Assembly (NCBI RefSeq): GCF_025354435.1
Contig: NZ_JANXMU010000083.1
Coordinates: forward strand, 24,594-88,593
Length of the DNA stretch: 64,000 nucleotides
Origin: Rhodoferax sp.
GTDB lineage: Bacteria > Pseudomonadota > Gammaproteobacteria > Burkholderiales > Burkholderiaceae_C
Reading direction: 5' to 3'
Below are positions 1-9,006 of this stretch, piece after piece. The translations under genes were made by a program, and so were the position numbers. The notes under the pieces were generated by a model, which had not been told where the DNA came from, made no database searches, and worked only from the letters and a program-made list of their open reading frames with translations. Numbering within the stretch: the first letter of the stretch is position 1; each line of letters starts with the position of its first letter.

Positions 1-1
1 C

Positions 2-1357
2 CGCCGCGACCTGTGGGAAGCCATCGAGGCCGGGCACTTCCCCGAATGGGAACTGGGCGTGCAGGTGGTGCCCGAAGAAGACGAGTTCCGTTTCAGCTTC
101 GACCTGCTGGACCCCACCAAGCTGCTGCCCGAAGAGCTGGTGCCGGTGCGCCGCATTGGCCGCATGGTGCTGAACCGCAACCCCGACAACTACTTCGCCG
201 AAACCGAACAGGTCGCCTTCCATCCCGGCCACCTGGTGCCGGGCATCGACTTCTCGAACGACCCGCTGCTGCAGGGGCGGCTGTTTTCGTACACCGACAC
301 CCAGCTCTCGCGCCTGGGCGGGGCCAACTTCCACGCGCTGCCGATCAACCAGCCCAAGTGCCCGATGCACAACTTCCAGCGCGACGGCATGCACCGCCAG
401 CAGGTCAACACCGGGCGGGCGGCCTACGAGCCGAATACCCTGGCCGCGGGGGTGGAGTTCCGTGCCGATGGCAAGCAAGGGCCCGGCCAGGGCTTCACCA
501 GCGTGCCCGAGCTGCTGGAATCGCCCAAGCTGCGCCAGCGCAGCCCCAGCTTTGACGACCACTTCTCGCAGGCCCGCATGTTCTGGATCAGCCAGAGCCC
601 GGCCGAGCAAGACCACCTGGTGGCCGCCTTCCAGTTCGAGCTGTCCAAACTGGGCACGCCCGCCATCCGCCAGCGCATGGTGGACAACCTGGCCCATGTG
701 GATGCCGAGCTGGCCGCCCGCGTGGCCGCGCCACTGGGCATTGGTGCACCCGATGCGCAGGCCGCCACCCAGTGGCCCGGCTTTCGGCACGCGCCGCACC
801 CGGTGGACGTGGTGGCCTCGCCTGCCCTCAGCATGCTGCCCACCGGCCCCGGCAGCGTGGCCACCCGCCAGGTCGCCATTCTGGTGTGCAACGGCGTGGA
901 TGCCACTGCGGTGGCCGCCGTGCAGCAAGCCCTGGCGGCCGCCGGTGCCAGCAGCAAAATCATCTCCGCCGCGCTGGGCACGGTGGAGGTGGCCGATGGT
1001 GACCACCTGGCGGTGGACTGCACGCTGGTGACCACACCGTCTGTGGTGTTCGATGCCGTCTACCTGCCCTGCCTGGGTGTGCACGCCGCCGCGCTGATGG
1101 CCAATGGCGACGCGGTGCACTTTGTGCTGGAGGCCTACAAACACTGCAAGCCCATCGCCGCCTCGGGCTCCGGGGCCGGGCTGCTGGCCAGCCTGGGCAT
1201 CACCATGCCGACCGACCCCGGCGTGGCCCAGCCGCAACCCGGCGTGGTACTTGCTACGGCAGGCGTGTTGCCGCCCGGCTTTGCGCCCGCGTTCCTGCAG
1301 GCCATCGCCCAGCACCGCCACTGGGACCGCCATGGGCTGGCGACGGTTCCGGCCTGA
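2..1357 (+). CDS. katE: Large-subunit (HPII/KatE-type) catalase, 5' end outside window
   Basis: Haem catalase that converts hydrogen peroxide to water and oxygen. The reading frame is open from base 2, so the N-terminal part with the catalytic His and Asn lies outside the window; 451 residues remain. The proximal haem-ligand Tyr is in RLFSYTDTQ (codon 290-292), followed by the family motif [15 protein letters not shown]. The last ~150 residues (from [12 protein letters not shown]) form the DJ-1/PfpI-like flavodoxin domain found only in large-subunit catalases, which separates this from small catalases. A 43-nt dispersed repeat follows 13 bases after the stop, then an alpha/beta hydrolase. The subfamily call is firm; the partial state is due to the window edge. 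Confidence 0.95.
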   Translation, partial: RRDLWEAIEAGHFPEWELGVQVVPEEDEFRFSFDLLDPTKLLPEELVPVRRIGRMVLNRNPDNYFAETEQVAFHPGHLVPGIDFSNDPLLQGRLFSYTDTQLSRLGGANFHALPINQPKCPMHNFQRDGMHRQQVNTGRAAYEPNTLAAGVEFRADGKQGPGQGFTSVPELLESPKLRQRSPSFDDHFSQARMFWISQSPAEQDHLVAAFQFELSKLGTPAIRQRMVDNLAHVDAELAARVAAPLGIGAPDAQAATQWPGFRHAPHPVDVVASPALSMLPTGPGSVATRQVAILVCNGVDATAVAAVQQALAAAGASSKIISAALGTVEVADGDHLAVDCTLVTTPSVVFDAVYLPCLGVHAAALMANGDAVHFVLEAYKHCKPIAASGSGAGLLASLGITMPTDPGVAQPQPGVVLATAGVLPPGFAPAFLQAIAQHRHWDRHGLATVPA

Positions 1358-1370
1358 AATTCCTATATTG

Positions 1371-1413
1371 ATAGCTACCAGCAAAGGCGGAATATGCGCT
1401 AGAAGCCGATTTG
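1371..1413 (+). repeat. Dispersed 43-nt palindromic repeat, copy 1
   Basis: ATAGCT, 21-nt spacer, then GCTAGAAGCCGATTTG. It lies between the catalase stop and the ribosome-binding site of the downstream hydrolase (AGGAAG before ATG 1438). Same spacing and ends as the other copies listed in this window. Confidence 0.85.
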
Positions 1414-1437
1414 ATACTTAATTTTTAGGAAGTAAGC

Positions 1438-2259
1438 ATGCCCACCATCACCACCCAGGACAACACCCCGCTGTACGTCAAAGACTGGGGCACGGGCCGC
1501 CCGGTCATCCTGCTGCACGGTTGGCCGCTGTCGGCCGACAGCTGGGACGACCAGGCCATGGCGATGGCCGAGGCGGGCTACCGCGCCATTGCCTACGACC
1601 GGCGCGGCTTTGGCCGGTCAGGCCAGCCCTGGAGCGGCTACGACTACGACACCCTGGCCGACGACCTGGCCGCAGTGGTTGACTACGCCGGCGCAGCCAA
1701 CACCACCCTGGTCGGCTTCTCGATGGGCGGCGGTGAGGTGGCGCGCTACATGTCGCGCCACGGCGGCAAGGGCGTGGTGCAGGCGGCCCTGGTCTCGTCC
1801 GTGCTGCCGTTTCGACTGCAAACGGCCGACAACCCCGAAGGTGCGCCACAGGCCGGGTTTACGTCCATCGCCGAGGCGCTGCGCGAAGACCGGGCCGCCT
1901 TTTTTACCGACTTCTTCAACGATTTCTTTGGCGTGGGCCTGCTGAGCCAGCCGGTCAGCAACGAGCTGCTGGCCTGGGCCGGCAACACCGCCCTGCAGGC
2001 CAGCCTGCGCGCCACGCTGGAATGCCTGAAGTCTTTCAGCAGCACCGACTTTCGCCCCGACCTGGCCGCCTTCAAGGTACCCACGCTGGTCATCCACGGC
2101 ACCGAAGACCGCACCGTACCCATCGAAAGCTCCGCCCGGCCCACGGCGCAAGAGGTGGGTATGTCCACCCTGCTGGAGTACGAAGGTGCACCGCACGGCC
2201 TGTTTGCCACCCACAAAGAGCGCCTGACGCACGATCTGCTGGCGTTTTTGGGCAAATAG
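1438..2259 (+). CDS. Alpha/beta hydrolase, non-haem chloroperoxidase/arylesterase type
   Basis: Alpha/beta-hydrolase-fold protein of 273 residues, the usual length for cofactor-free chloroperoxidases and related esterases. The oxyanion-hole region is HGWPLSADSW (27-36), the nucleophile elbow GFSMGGGE gives Ser95, the acid is Asp224 in HGTEDRTVP and the base His253 in EGAPHGLF, so the triad is complete. No signal peptide is seen, so it is likely cytosolic. It follows the catalase on the same strand with only a repeat between, which may mean a shared peroxide theme, but haloperoxidase activity in this family is often a side activity of an esterase or lactonase. Start ATG 1438 has AGGAAG upstream. 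The fold is certain; the substrate is unknown. Confidence 0.88.
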   Translation: MPTITTQDNTPLYVKDWGTGRPVILLHGWPLSADSWDDQAMAMAEAGYRAIAYDRRGFGRSGQPWSGYDYDTLADDLAAVVDYAGAANTTLVGFSMGGGEVARYMSRHGGKGVVQAALVSSVLPFRLQTADNPEGAPQAGFTSIAEALREDRAAFFTDFFNDFFGVGLLSQPVSNELLAWAGNTALQASLRATLECLKSFSSTDFRPDLAAFKVPTLVIHGTEDRTVPIESSARPTAQEVGMSTLLEYEGAPHGLFATHKERLTHDLLAFLGK

Positions 2260-2301
2260 GCCCACCACTACCGCGTAACGGCCAGTACCAAAAATACAAG
2301 C

Positions 2302-2344
2302 CAAATCGGCCTCTAGCGCATATACCGCCTACGCTAGTCGCTAT
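2302..2344 (-). repeat. Dispersed 43-nt palindromic repeat, copy 2
   Basis: Read on the minus strand: ATAGCG, 21 nt, GCTAGAGGCCGATTTG. It lies in the ~300-base gap between the hydrolase and the next small gene. Apart from this repeat I see no gene or clear promoter in that gap. Confidence 0.85.
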
Positions 2345-2556
2345 CAAAACTGAGTTTTTCGTAGAAACCGCTGCGGGATGCACAGATATTGCTTTCGCCC
2401 TATGTGGTCCACCGCACATACAAACTGCACCGCCATCGGCAAACTCAGACAAGGGCTGCACTTACCGTGGCTTTGTCCCCTCCCCCGCAGCACGCTGCAT
2501 GCGCACGGCAGGGCCTGCGTTTTTCACCTTGCGCTATTGCAGCGCTGGAGATGTTT

Positions 2557-2997
2557 ATGCCCTTTTCAGCCCACTCCACCGTGAGCGAGTCGATCCAGGG
2601 AACACTGGTACAGCACGCAGGGCAAGCACCCGATGCCGACGCGGTGGTGGACGCGGTCACGCGCACCTGGCAGTTCATGGCGGCCCAGCTGGAGCCGGTG
2701 ATAGGCGCACGCGGCACCAGCGTGCTGCTGGACCGAGCGCTGCATTTGACCGCCAAAAACTTCCCCTGGCTGGCGCAAACCGATCCACCGGACAGCGCAG
2801 GCGACCCGCTAGCCCGCCTGCAGGTCCGTTTTGCCCGCCGTGATGCGCAAGAGGCGGCCCAGGCAGGCTGTGCCTTGCTGGTGACCTTTACCGAGCAACT
2901 GGCCAGCCTGATTGGCGAGCCTTTGACCGAACGCCTGCTGGCTTCGGTATGGGTGGATTCCGCTTCGCCCTACGAGACGCACACGCCCCATGGCTAA
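2557..2997 (+). CDS. Hypothetical protein upstream of a diguanylate cyclase
   Basis: Protein of 146 residues that I do not recognise. I chose ATG 2557 because GGAG at 2547-2550 is spaced correctly for it; the in-frame ATG at 2551 sits directly on that GGAG. The sequence is mostly helical in character, with no signal peptide, membrane segment or catalytic motif that I can see. It ends 33 bases before the likely start of the GGDEF protein on the same strand, so the two may be co-transcribed. A partner or regulator of the cyclase is possible but is only an inference from position. Confidence 0.6.
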   Translation: MPFSAHSTVSESIQGTLVQHAGQAPDADAVVDAVTRTWQFMAAQLEPVIGARGTSVLLDRALHLTAKNFPWLAQTDPPDSAGDPLARLQVRFARRDAQEAAQAGCALLVTFTEQLASLIGEPLTERLLASVWVDSASPYETHTPHG

Positions 2998-3030
2998 GCC
3001 GGCGGCGGCTTGCACACTGCGGGGCACTGT

Positions 3031-3873
3031 ATGACCCCCCCCGCACCGTTTCTGGAACAAAAGCATGCCGCCACCGGGCCAGACCAGCCCCCCACTTTGG
3101 AACAACAGGCCCACGCCCTGGGCCAGCGCGAAGCCGCCGTCGACACCCGTGAAGCCCTGGTGGAGCAGCGCGAAAAGGCCGTGCTGTTGCAAGAAGATGC
3201 GGCCCGCGCCAAAGAAGCCCAAGAGCTGCAGAACGCAGCCCAGCTGCGCGAGGCCAACGAGCGCCTGGTGGTGGCCACCGTGCAGGCGCAAACCATGAAG
3301 GAAGCGGCTGAAAATTCGGCCGCACAAATGTCCTACATGGCCCAGCACGACATCCTGACCGGCCTGCCCAACCGCGCTTTGCTCACCGACCGGCTGGCCC
3401 AGGCTATGGCCCTGGCACAGCGCCACGACCAAAAAATCGTGTTGCTCTACCTGGACCTAGACAACTTCAAGCACATCAACGACTCGCTGGGCCACTCCGT
3501 GGGCGACGAACTACTGCAGGCGGTGGCCCGGCGCTTGAGCGGCAGCGTGCGCCAGTCGGATACGGTTTGCCGCCAGGGTGGCGACGAATTTGTGCTGCTG
3601 CTGACCGAGGTGGACACCGTGCAACATGCCACCCACACCGCCGCCATGCTGATCGAAACCACCGCCCAGCCCTACCAGGTGGGCAGCCACACGCTGCAGG
3701 TGTCGGCCAGCATCGGCCTGAGCATCTACCCAGACGACGGCAACGACGTGGAAACCCTGCTGCACAACGCCGATACCGCCATGTACCACGCCAAGAAAAG
3801 CGGGCGCAACAACTTCCAACTGTTCTCGCCCGACATGGATATGCACGCTATGGTCCAACGGTCCAAGGGATAA
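3031..3873 (+). CDS. Diguanylate cyclase with N-terminal coiled coil
   Basis: Makes cyclic di-GMP from two GTP. About 280 residues: a Glu/Gln/Ala-rich coiled coil (roughly 25-100) followed by a GGDEF domain. The domain opens with DILTGLPNRALL, has the metal/nucleotide segment LDLDNFKHINDSLGH and an intact active-site loop GGDEF near residue 185. RQSD, placed as the RxxD inhibitory site upstream of GGDEF, suggests product feedback. There is no membrane segment or sensor domain, so it is probably cytosolic with dimerisation through the coiled coil. ATG 3031 lacks a strong ribosome-binding site; TTG 3010 in the same frame is an alternative start. Confidence 0.9.
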   Translation: MTPPAPFLEQKHAATGPDQPPTLEQQAHALGQREAAVDTREALVEQREKAVLLQEDAARAKEAQELQNAAQLREANERLVVATVQAQTMKEAAENSAAQMSYMAQHDILTGLPNRALLTDRLAQAMALAQRHDQKIVLLYLDLDNFKHINDSLGHSVGDELLQAVARRLSGSVRQSDTVCRQGGDEFVLLLTEVDTVQHATHTAAMLIETTAQPYQVGSHTLQVSASIGLSIYPDDGNDVETLLHNADTAMYHAKKSGRNNFQLFSPDMDMHAMVQRSKG

Positions 3874-3945
3874 AACTGCTCGCGCAAGGCCACCACCCGT
3901 GGCCGCGCGATTAGGTTCGACTTGGAATAGTGCAAATTCAAGTAT

Positions 3946-3988
3946 CAAATCGGCCTCTAGCGCATATAGAACCTACGCAAGTAGCTAT
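3946..3988 (-). repeat. Dispersed 43-nt palindromic repeat, copy 3
   Basis: Read on the minus strand: ATAGCT, 21 nt, GCTAGAGGCCGATTTG, closest to the consensus. It lies between the diguanylate cyclase and the decayed CheB-CheR gene. The rest of the 208-base gap shows no gene. Confidence 0.9.
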
Positions 3989-4081
3989 ATTTTTAGGAGT
4001 TTTGTACTTTCTATTACACAGCGACTACACTTTAAGCCGCTGAAGTGCCCGCATGACCCTTCTTCGTAACCGGAGAACCCC

Positions 4082-7069
4082 ATGGCACCCCAGGCAAAAA
4101 GCCCCCAGCCCCCGCGGCTACCACGCCAACGGTGGTGGATATCCCTCTTATCGAGCCCAGTTTCCCCATCGTCGGCATTGGTGCATCGGCCGGTGGACTG
4201 GCGGCGTTTGAAGCCTTCTTTTTGGGCATGCCCGCCGATACCGACCCCGGCATGGCCTTTGTGCTGGTGCAGCACCTGGCCCCCGACCACAGCAGCTTGC
4301 TGACTGCGCTGGTGCAGCGCCACACCCGCATGCCGGTGCTGGAGGTGCAAGACGGCATGGTGGTGCAGATCAACTGCGTCTACATCATCCCGCCGAACTG
4401 CGATATGGCGTTTTTGAACGGAGCGCTGTACCTGCAGGAACCCACCGCGCCGCGCGGCCACCGGCTGCCCATCGACCATCTGTTCCGCTCCCTGGCGCAA
4501 GACCTGCGCGAGCGGGCCATTGGCATCGTGCTGTCGGGCACCGGCAGCGACGGCACGCTGGGCGTGCGCGCCATCAAGGGCGAAGGCGGCATGGTGATGG
4601 TGCAACACCCCGGTTCGGCCGAATTTGACGGCATGCCGCGCAGCACCCTGGCCACTGGCCTGGTCGACTTTGAACTGCCCCCGGCCGAAATGCCCGCGCA
4701 GCTGGTGGCCTACGCCGCCCATGCCTTTGGCCACCCGCCCCGTACCACCATCGGCGCGCCGCAGGCAGAAAACGCCCTGAAACAAATCTTCCTGCTGCTG
4801 CGCAGCCACACGGGCCACGACTTTTCGCGGTACAAGCCCAACACCATCCACCGGCGTATCGAGCGGCGCATGGCGGTGCACCAGATCGACGCGCTGGACG
4901 GCTATGTCAAGTACCTGCAGCAAGCCCCCACCGAGGTGGACGCACTGTTCCACGACCTGCTGATCGGCGTAACCAACTTCTTCCGCGACCCCGAAGCCTT
5001 TGCGCTGCTGGAGGCCGAGGTGATTCCCAAGCTGTTCGCCAACAAACCTGCTGGGGCAGTGGTGCGCGCCTGGTCGGCGGGCTGCTCCACCGGCGAAGAG
5101 TCCTATTCGCTGGCCATCCTGCTGTAAGAGCGGCTGGATGTACTCAAGCTCAGCTACAAGGTGCAGGTGTTTGCCACCGACATCGACAGCCGCGCCATCG
5201 CCACCGCCCGCGCCGGGCTGTACCCGGCCAGCATTGCCGACGACATCACGCCCGAGCGGCTGGCCCGCTTTTTTACCGCCGAGCCCGGTGGCAGCGCCTA
5301 CCGGGTGCACAAAAGCATCCGCGACATGATGGTGTTCTCGGAGCACGACCTGGTCAAAGACCCGTCGTTTTCCAAGCTCGACCTGGTGAGCTGCCGCAAC
5401 CTGCTGATCTACATGGGCGCGGAGCTGCAGAAAAAGGTGATCTCGCTGTTCCACTACGCACTGCTGCCCGGCGGCATGCTGTTTTTGGGCAGCTCGGAAA
5501 CCGTGGGCGAGCTGTCTGACGTGTTTGCCGTGGTAGACCGCAAATCCAAGGCCTACCAGCGCAAGGAAGACTTCCAGGGCGCGCAGCGTGCCGCGCTGGG
5601 CCGGTTTTTGCCGCCGCTGACGATGAAACACGTGGCGCTGCCGCCGATTGCCGACAAGGTGCAGCCACAGAAGCTGTCGTTGCGCAGCCTGACCGAGCAA
5701 ACCCTGCTGCACCACATGGCCCCGGCGGGTGCGCTGGTCAACGGCCAGGGCGATATCTTGTACCTGCATGGCCGCACCGGCATGTTTCTGGAGCCTGCGG
5801 CGGGCGAGGCCGGTATCAACAACATTGTGAAGATGGCCCGCGAAGGCCTGCGCCGCGAGCTGACCATTGCCCTGCACAAGGCGGCGGTGACCCACCAGCG
5901 GGTGCAGGCGCTGAATCTGCGGGTCAAAACCAACGGCCATTTCAGCTTGGTGAACCTGGCGGTCTGCCCCGCCGCCACCGGCACGGCATCGGCGCTGGAA
6001 TCACCGCTGTACCTGGTGGTGCTGGAGTTGGCCAAGGTGCAAGATATACCCGCCGATGCGCGGCCCGCGCTGGCCGCCAGCGGCGACACCCAGGCCCACA
6101 TCGCCGAGCTGACCGAAGAACTGCAGGCCAAAGAAGAGTACCTGCACGCGGCCAACGAGGAACTGGAAACCTCCAACGAAGAACTCAAGTCGTCGAACGA
6201 AGAAATGCAATCGGTGAACGGAGAGCTGCAGTCCACCAACGAAGAGCTGGAAACCTCGAAGGAGGAGCTGCAGTCCATCAACGAAGAGCTGGCCACCGTC
6301 AATACCGAGCTGCAAACCAAGGTGGCCGACCTGTCCCGCGCCAACAACGACATGAACAACCTGCTGGCGAACACCGGCATTGGCACCATTTTTGTAGACC
6401 ACGGCCTGCGCATCCTGCGCTTTACCCCGGCGGCTACGCTGATCATCAACCTGATTTTGAGCGACGTGGGCCGCCCGGTGGGCCATATCGCATCCAACCT
6501 GCTGGGCTACGACCGGCTGGTAGCCGATGTGCAGGCAGTTCTGCGAGACCTGCAGCCAATCGAGGCCGATGTCGAAACGCTGGAGCACCGCCACTACACC
6601 ATGCGCATCCTGCCCTACCGCACGCTGGACAACGTGATCGAGGGCGTGGTGCTCACCTTTGTGGAGATCACCGAGATGGTGCGCACCCGCGTTGCCCTGC
6701 GCAAGGCCAACGAACTACTGCGCCTGGCGGTGGTGGTGCGCGATGCCTTCGATGCCATCACCGTGCAAGATCTGGACGGCCGCATCCTGGCCTGGAACCC
6801 CGGTGCCGAACGCATGTACGGCTGGACCGAGGCCGAGGCCCTGCAAATGAACGTGCGCAAGCGCCTGCCGCCCGGTGCACCGGTCTTGCCGGGGCTATCG
6901 GCCCACACGCTAGAGCCCAGCGCCACCCAACGGCTGGCCAAAGACGGCACACTGATCGATATTATCTACCGAGCTACTGGACGCGCACGGACTGGTCTAC
7001 GCTATAGCCACCACCGAACGTATCCAAACCCTTCCACACCATACCCCTGTCAAGGCTCGCCATGGATAA
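4082..7069 (+). pseudogene. CheB-CheR-PAS hybrid sensor, broken by frameshifts and a nonsense codon
   Basis: Remnant of a chemotaxis-type fusion protein: CheB methylesterase (Ser in GIGASAGG, His in VQHLAPDHSS, Asp in GTGSDGT), CheR methyltransferase (NFFRDPEAF, WSAGCSTGEE, SCRNLLIYM), a long NEELE-type coiled coil (about 6100-6340) and two PAS domains. Three lesions are visible. ATG 4082 has GGAG upstream but is out of frame with the CheB domain; one extra A in the run at 4096-4100 would join them. An in-frame TAA at 5125-5127 interrupts CheR, where CAA would give LQERLDVLK. After about 6968 the PAS/PAC frame shifts: LLDAHGLVYAIATTER is read from 6971 in the next frame, ending at 7069. All catalytic motifs survive, so decay looks recent, or the pieces could be made separately from GTG 4132 and from an internal start after 5127. 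Confidence 0.85.
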
Positions 7070-7724
7070 ACACAATAGCAGCACCGCGCAAGCCCTGCGC
7101 CAACAGGCCGAAGCCATCATGCGCGACAAGGCATCGCTGACCACCCGCCCTGCCGACACATTGACGCTGGCCAGCATGTAGCGCGCGATGCACGAACTGC
7201 AAGTGCACCAGATCGAGCTGGAAATGCAAAACGATGAATTGCACCGCACCCAGGCACTGCTGGAAACCGCCCGGGCCCGCTACTTTGACCTGTACGACCT
7301 GGCCCCGGTGGGCTATTGCACGGTGGACGAAAGCGGGCTGGTCGTAGAGGCCAATCTGGCCGCCGCAGCGCTCTTGGGCATGGCGCGCAGTGCGCTGATT
7401 GGGCAGCGCATCAGTCGCTTCATTGGCAGAGACCACCAGGATACGTATTACCGCCTGCGCAGCCAATTGCTGGACACCCGTGCGCCGCAAAACTGCGAAC
7501 TGGAAATAGCACCGCACGACGGCGCCGCGTGCTGGGTGCAGATGACCACCAGTGCCGCCAAAGACGAATCTGGCGCGCCGCATCAGCACCTGGTGCTGGC
7601 CGACATCAGCGAATCCAAGGTCATGGCCGCGGCTATGCAGGCCAGCGAAGCCCACTACCGGGCGCTGGTAGACGGCTCGCCCGATGCCACCAGCGAACGC
7701 AAGCGGCAAGACGCAGTCAAGTAA
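7062..7724 (+). pseudogene. PAS sensor protein with internal stop and shortened second PAS
   Basis: Starts at ATG 7062, overlapping the stop of the preceding pseudogene, with a leader typical of PAS sensors found beside CheB-CheR fusions. An in-frame TAG at 7179-7181 stops it after LASM; TCG at that codon would restore it. The frame then continues as MHELQVHQIELEMQNDEL and a full PAS domain (LYDLAPVGYCTVDESGL). At the end, HYRALVDGSPDA, the start of a second PAS, runs directly into TSERKRQDAVK, which resembles the close of a PAC motif, so most of that PAS and any output domain appear deleted. A shorter protein from ATG 7188 (178 residues) could still be made. Convergent with the Crp/Fnr gene, 11 bases away. 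Confidence 0.75.
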
Positions 7725-7735
7725 ACCCGAACAGC

Positions 7736-8461
7736 CTAGGCGGCCATCGTCATCAACGAACGCGCGCGGGCCTTGCTGGACGCATCGAACTCGCAGGCAC
7801 CCTGCTCCAGCCGATGGCGGTTCAGCACCTCGATGTGGCCGCGCCGGTAGGCAATCACGCCCGCCAGTTGCAGCTTGCGGGCGGCCGCAGTGACCCCTTC
7901 GCGGCGCACCCCCAGCAGGTTGGCGGCCAGCTCTTGGGTCATGGCCATTTTGTTGCTGGGCAACCGGTCCAGCCCCTGCAATAGACGGCGGCAAAACTGC
8001 TGGTCGATGGAGTGGTGGCGGATGTAGGCCGCCGTTTGCGTCACCTGGGCGATCAATGCCTGGGTGTAGCGCAGCAGCATGCGCATCACCGGGCCACCCG
8101 ACTCGGCCTCGGCATTCACGCGGTGCGCGCTCAGCCGGTAGCCTTGCCCAGCGCTTTGCACCACCGCTTCGTGTGGGCTCACATCACCGCCCATGAATAG
8201 CGACAGGCCGACCACGCCGTCCAGCCCTACCACCGCCACTTCTGACGACGCGCCGTCCTCGGCCAGGTACATCAGCGAGACGATGGCAGTGGTGGGAAAC
8301 ACTACATAGCCGGGCGTGCTACCCGAGCGGCACAGCACCTTGCCCAGGGGCAAGTCCACCCATTCCAGGTAAGGCTCCCAGCGCTTCCAGTCAGCGTCTG
8401 ACAAGGAAGCCAGCAACTGGTTCTGGCGCGGATGGGAAACGGTTTGTAGAGCGGTGGGCAT
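7736..8461 (-). CDS. Crp/Fnr-family transcriptional regulator
   Basis: Regulator of 241 residues with an N-terminal cyclic-nucleotide-binding-like beta barrel and a C-terminal winged helix-turn-helix (MAMTQELAANLLGVRREGV as the recognition part). The N-terminal half lacks the Cys cluster of Fnr, so it is not an obvious oxygen sensor, and I see no clear cAMP-binding arginine/serine pair; the ligand is unknown. It is divergent from the small-protein/glucan-synthase operon across a 276-base region and could act there or on the neighbouring stress genes, which is an inference from position only. Start ATG is at 8461 on the minus strand. Confidence 0.9.
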   Translation of the reverse strand: MPTALQTVSHPRQNQLLASLSDADWKRWEPYLEWVDLPLGKVLCRSGSTPGYVVFPTTAIVSLMYLAEDGASSEVAVVGLDGVVGLSLFMGGDVSPHEAVVQSAGQGYRLSAHRVNAEAESGGPVMRMLLRYTQALIAQVTQTAAYIRHHSIDQQFCRRLLQGLDRLPSNKMAMTQELAANLLGVRREGVTAAARKLQLAGVIAYRRGHIEVLNRHRLEQGACEFDASSKARARSLMTMAA

Positions 8462-8548
8462 GGAAATCCTCGGGCAAAAAAATGGTATGTCCCATCATTG
8501 CCGTCTGTACGGGCAGCGGCTATCGGCGGTGGTCGGTAATGCGCGTCA

Positions 8549-8563
8549 GCATCGTCCTACAAG
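8549..8563. promoter_or_regulatory. Candidate shared upstream motif, site A
   Basis: GCATCGTCCTACAAG in the divergent region between the Crp/Fnr gene and the small-protein/glucan-synthase operon; a related GCCGTCCTACC lies at 8581. A 15-mer with two differences recurs at 17408-17422 upstream of the ferritin-like gene. The remainder of 8462-8737 holds no gene. Function is unproven. Confidence 0.3.
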
Positions 8564-8737
8564 CCGCAAAACGTGTAGCTGCCGTCCTACCCACAGCGGC
8601 GCACTGTCCGACAGACAGCAGACACCCCCCTTCCTACCATGAAGTCACCGGATGGCCATGGCACTCAGCCCTGGTCAAACTGGACCCCGAGTTGTTCCGT
8701 GTTCAACCTTTCCCGCACCGAGCGGATGGAGATTTTC

Positions 8738-9004
8738 ATGCGTGCTTTTGCTACCGCTTCCATTGCATCCCCCCAGTACACCGGCCCCAACTGGAGCACC
8801 TCTTCGTACGGTGATGCCACCGCCAGCCAACCCATGGAACTGGCCGCCCTGGGCGAGCACCTGAGCCTGTGCCAAGGCAGCAACAAGCGCTGGTCTACCC
8901 TGCGCTACCTGGGTGGCACGCTGCACCGGTTTGCCGCATCGCGCATCGTTACCACCCTGGCCGTAGCCGCTTTGCTGATCGGTGCCACTTTGCTGGTCCT
9001 CTGA
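8738..9004 (+). CDS. Small membrane protein coupled to glucan synthase
   Basis: Protein of 88 residues that I do not recognise. ATG 8738 has GGAG six bases upstream. The first ~60 residues are polar, with SQPMELAALGEHLS; the last ~20 (VTTLAVAALLIGATLLVL) form one hydrophobic segment that ends at the C-terminus, so it looks like a tail-anchored inner-membrane peptide. Its stop codon is two bases before the start of the cyclic glucan synthase, so the two are almost certainly translated from one message. A role in assembling or regulating the synthase is plausible but inferred only from linkage. Confidence 0.65.
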   Translation: MRAFATASIASPQYTGPNWSTSSYGDATASQPMELAALGEHLSLCQGSNKRWSTLRYLGGTLHRFAASRIVTTLAVAALLIGATLLVL

Positions 9005-9006
9005 CG

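Noticed and set aside
3985..5940. 651-codon open frame on the minus strand opposite CheB-CheR
   Set aside because: His/Gln/Val-rich composition typical of the antisense of GC-rich genes; the plus strand carries clear CheB and CheR motifs.
8482..8814. 110-codon plus-strand frame in the crp/glucan-synthase intergenic region
   Set aside because: No ribosome-binding site and low-complexity composition; it runs into the better-supported small membrane gene in another frame.
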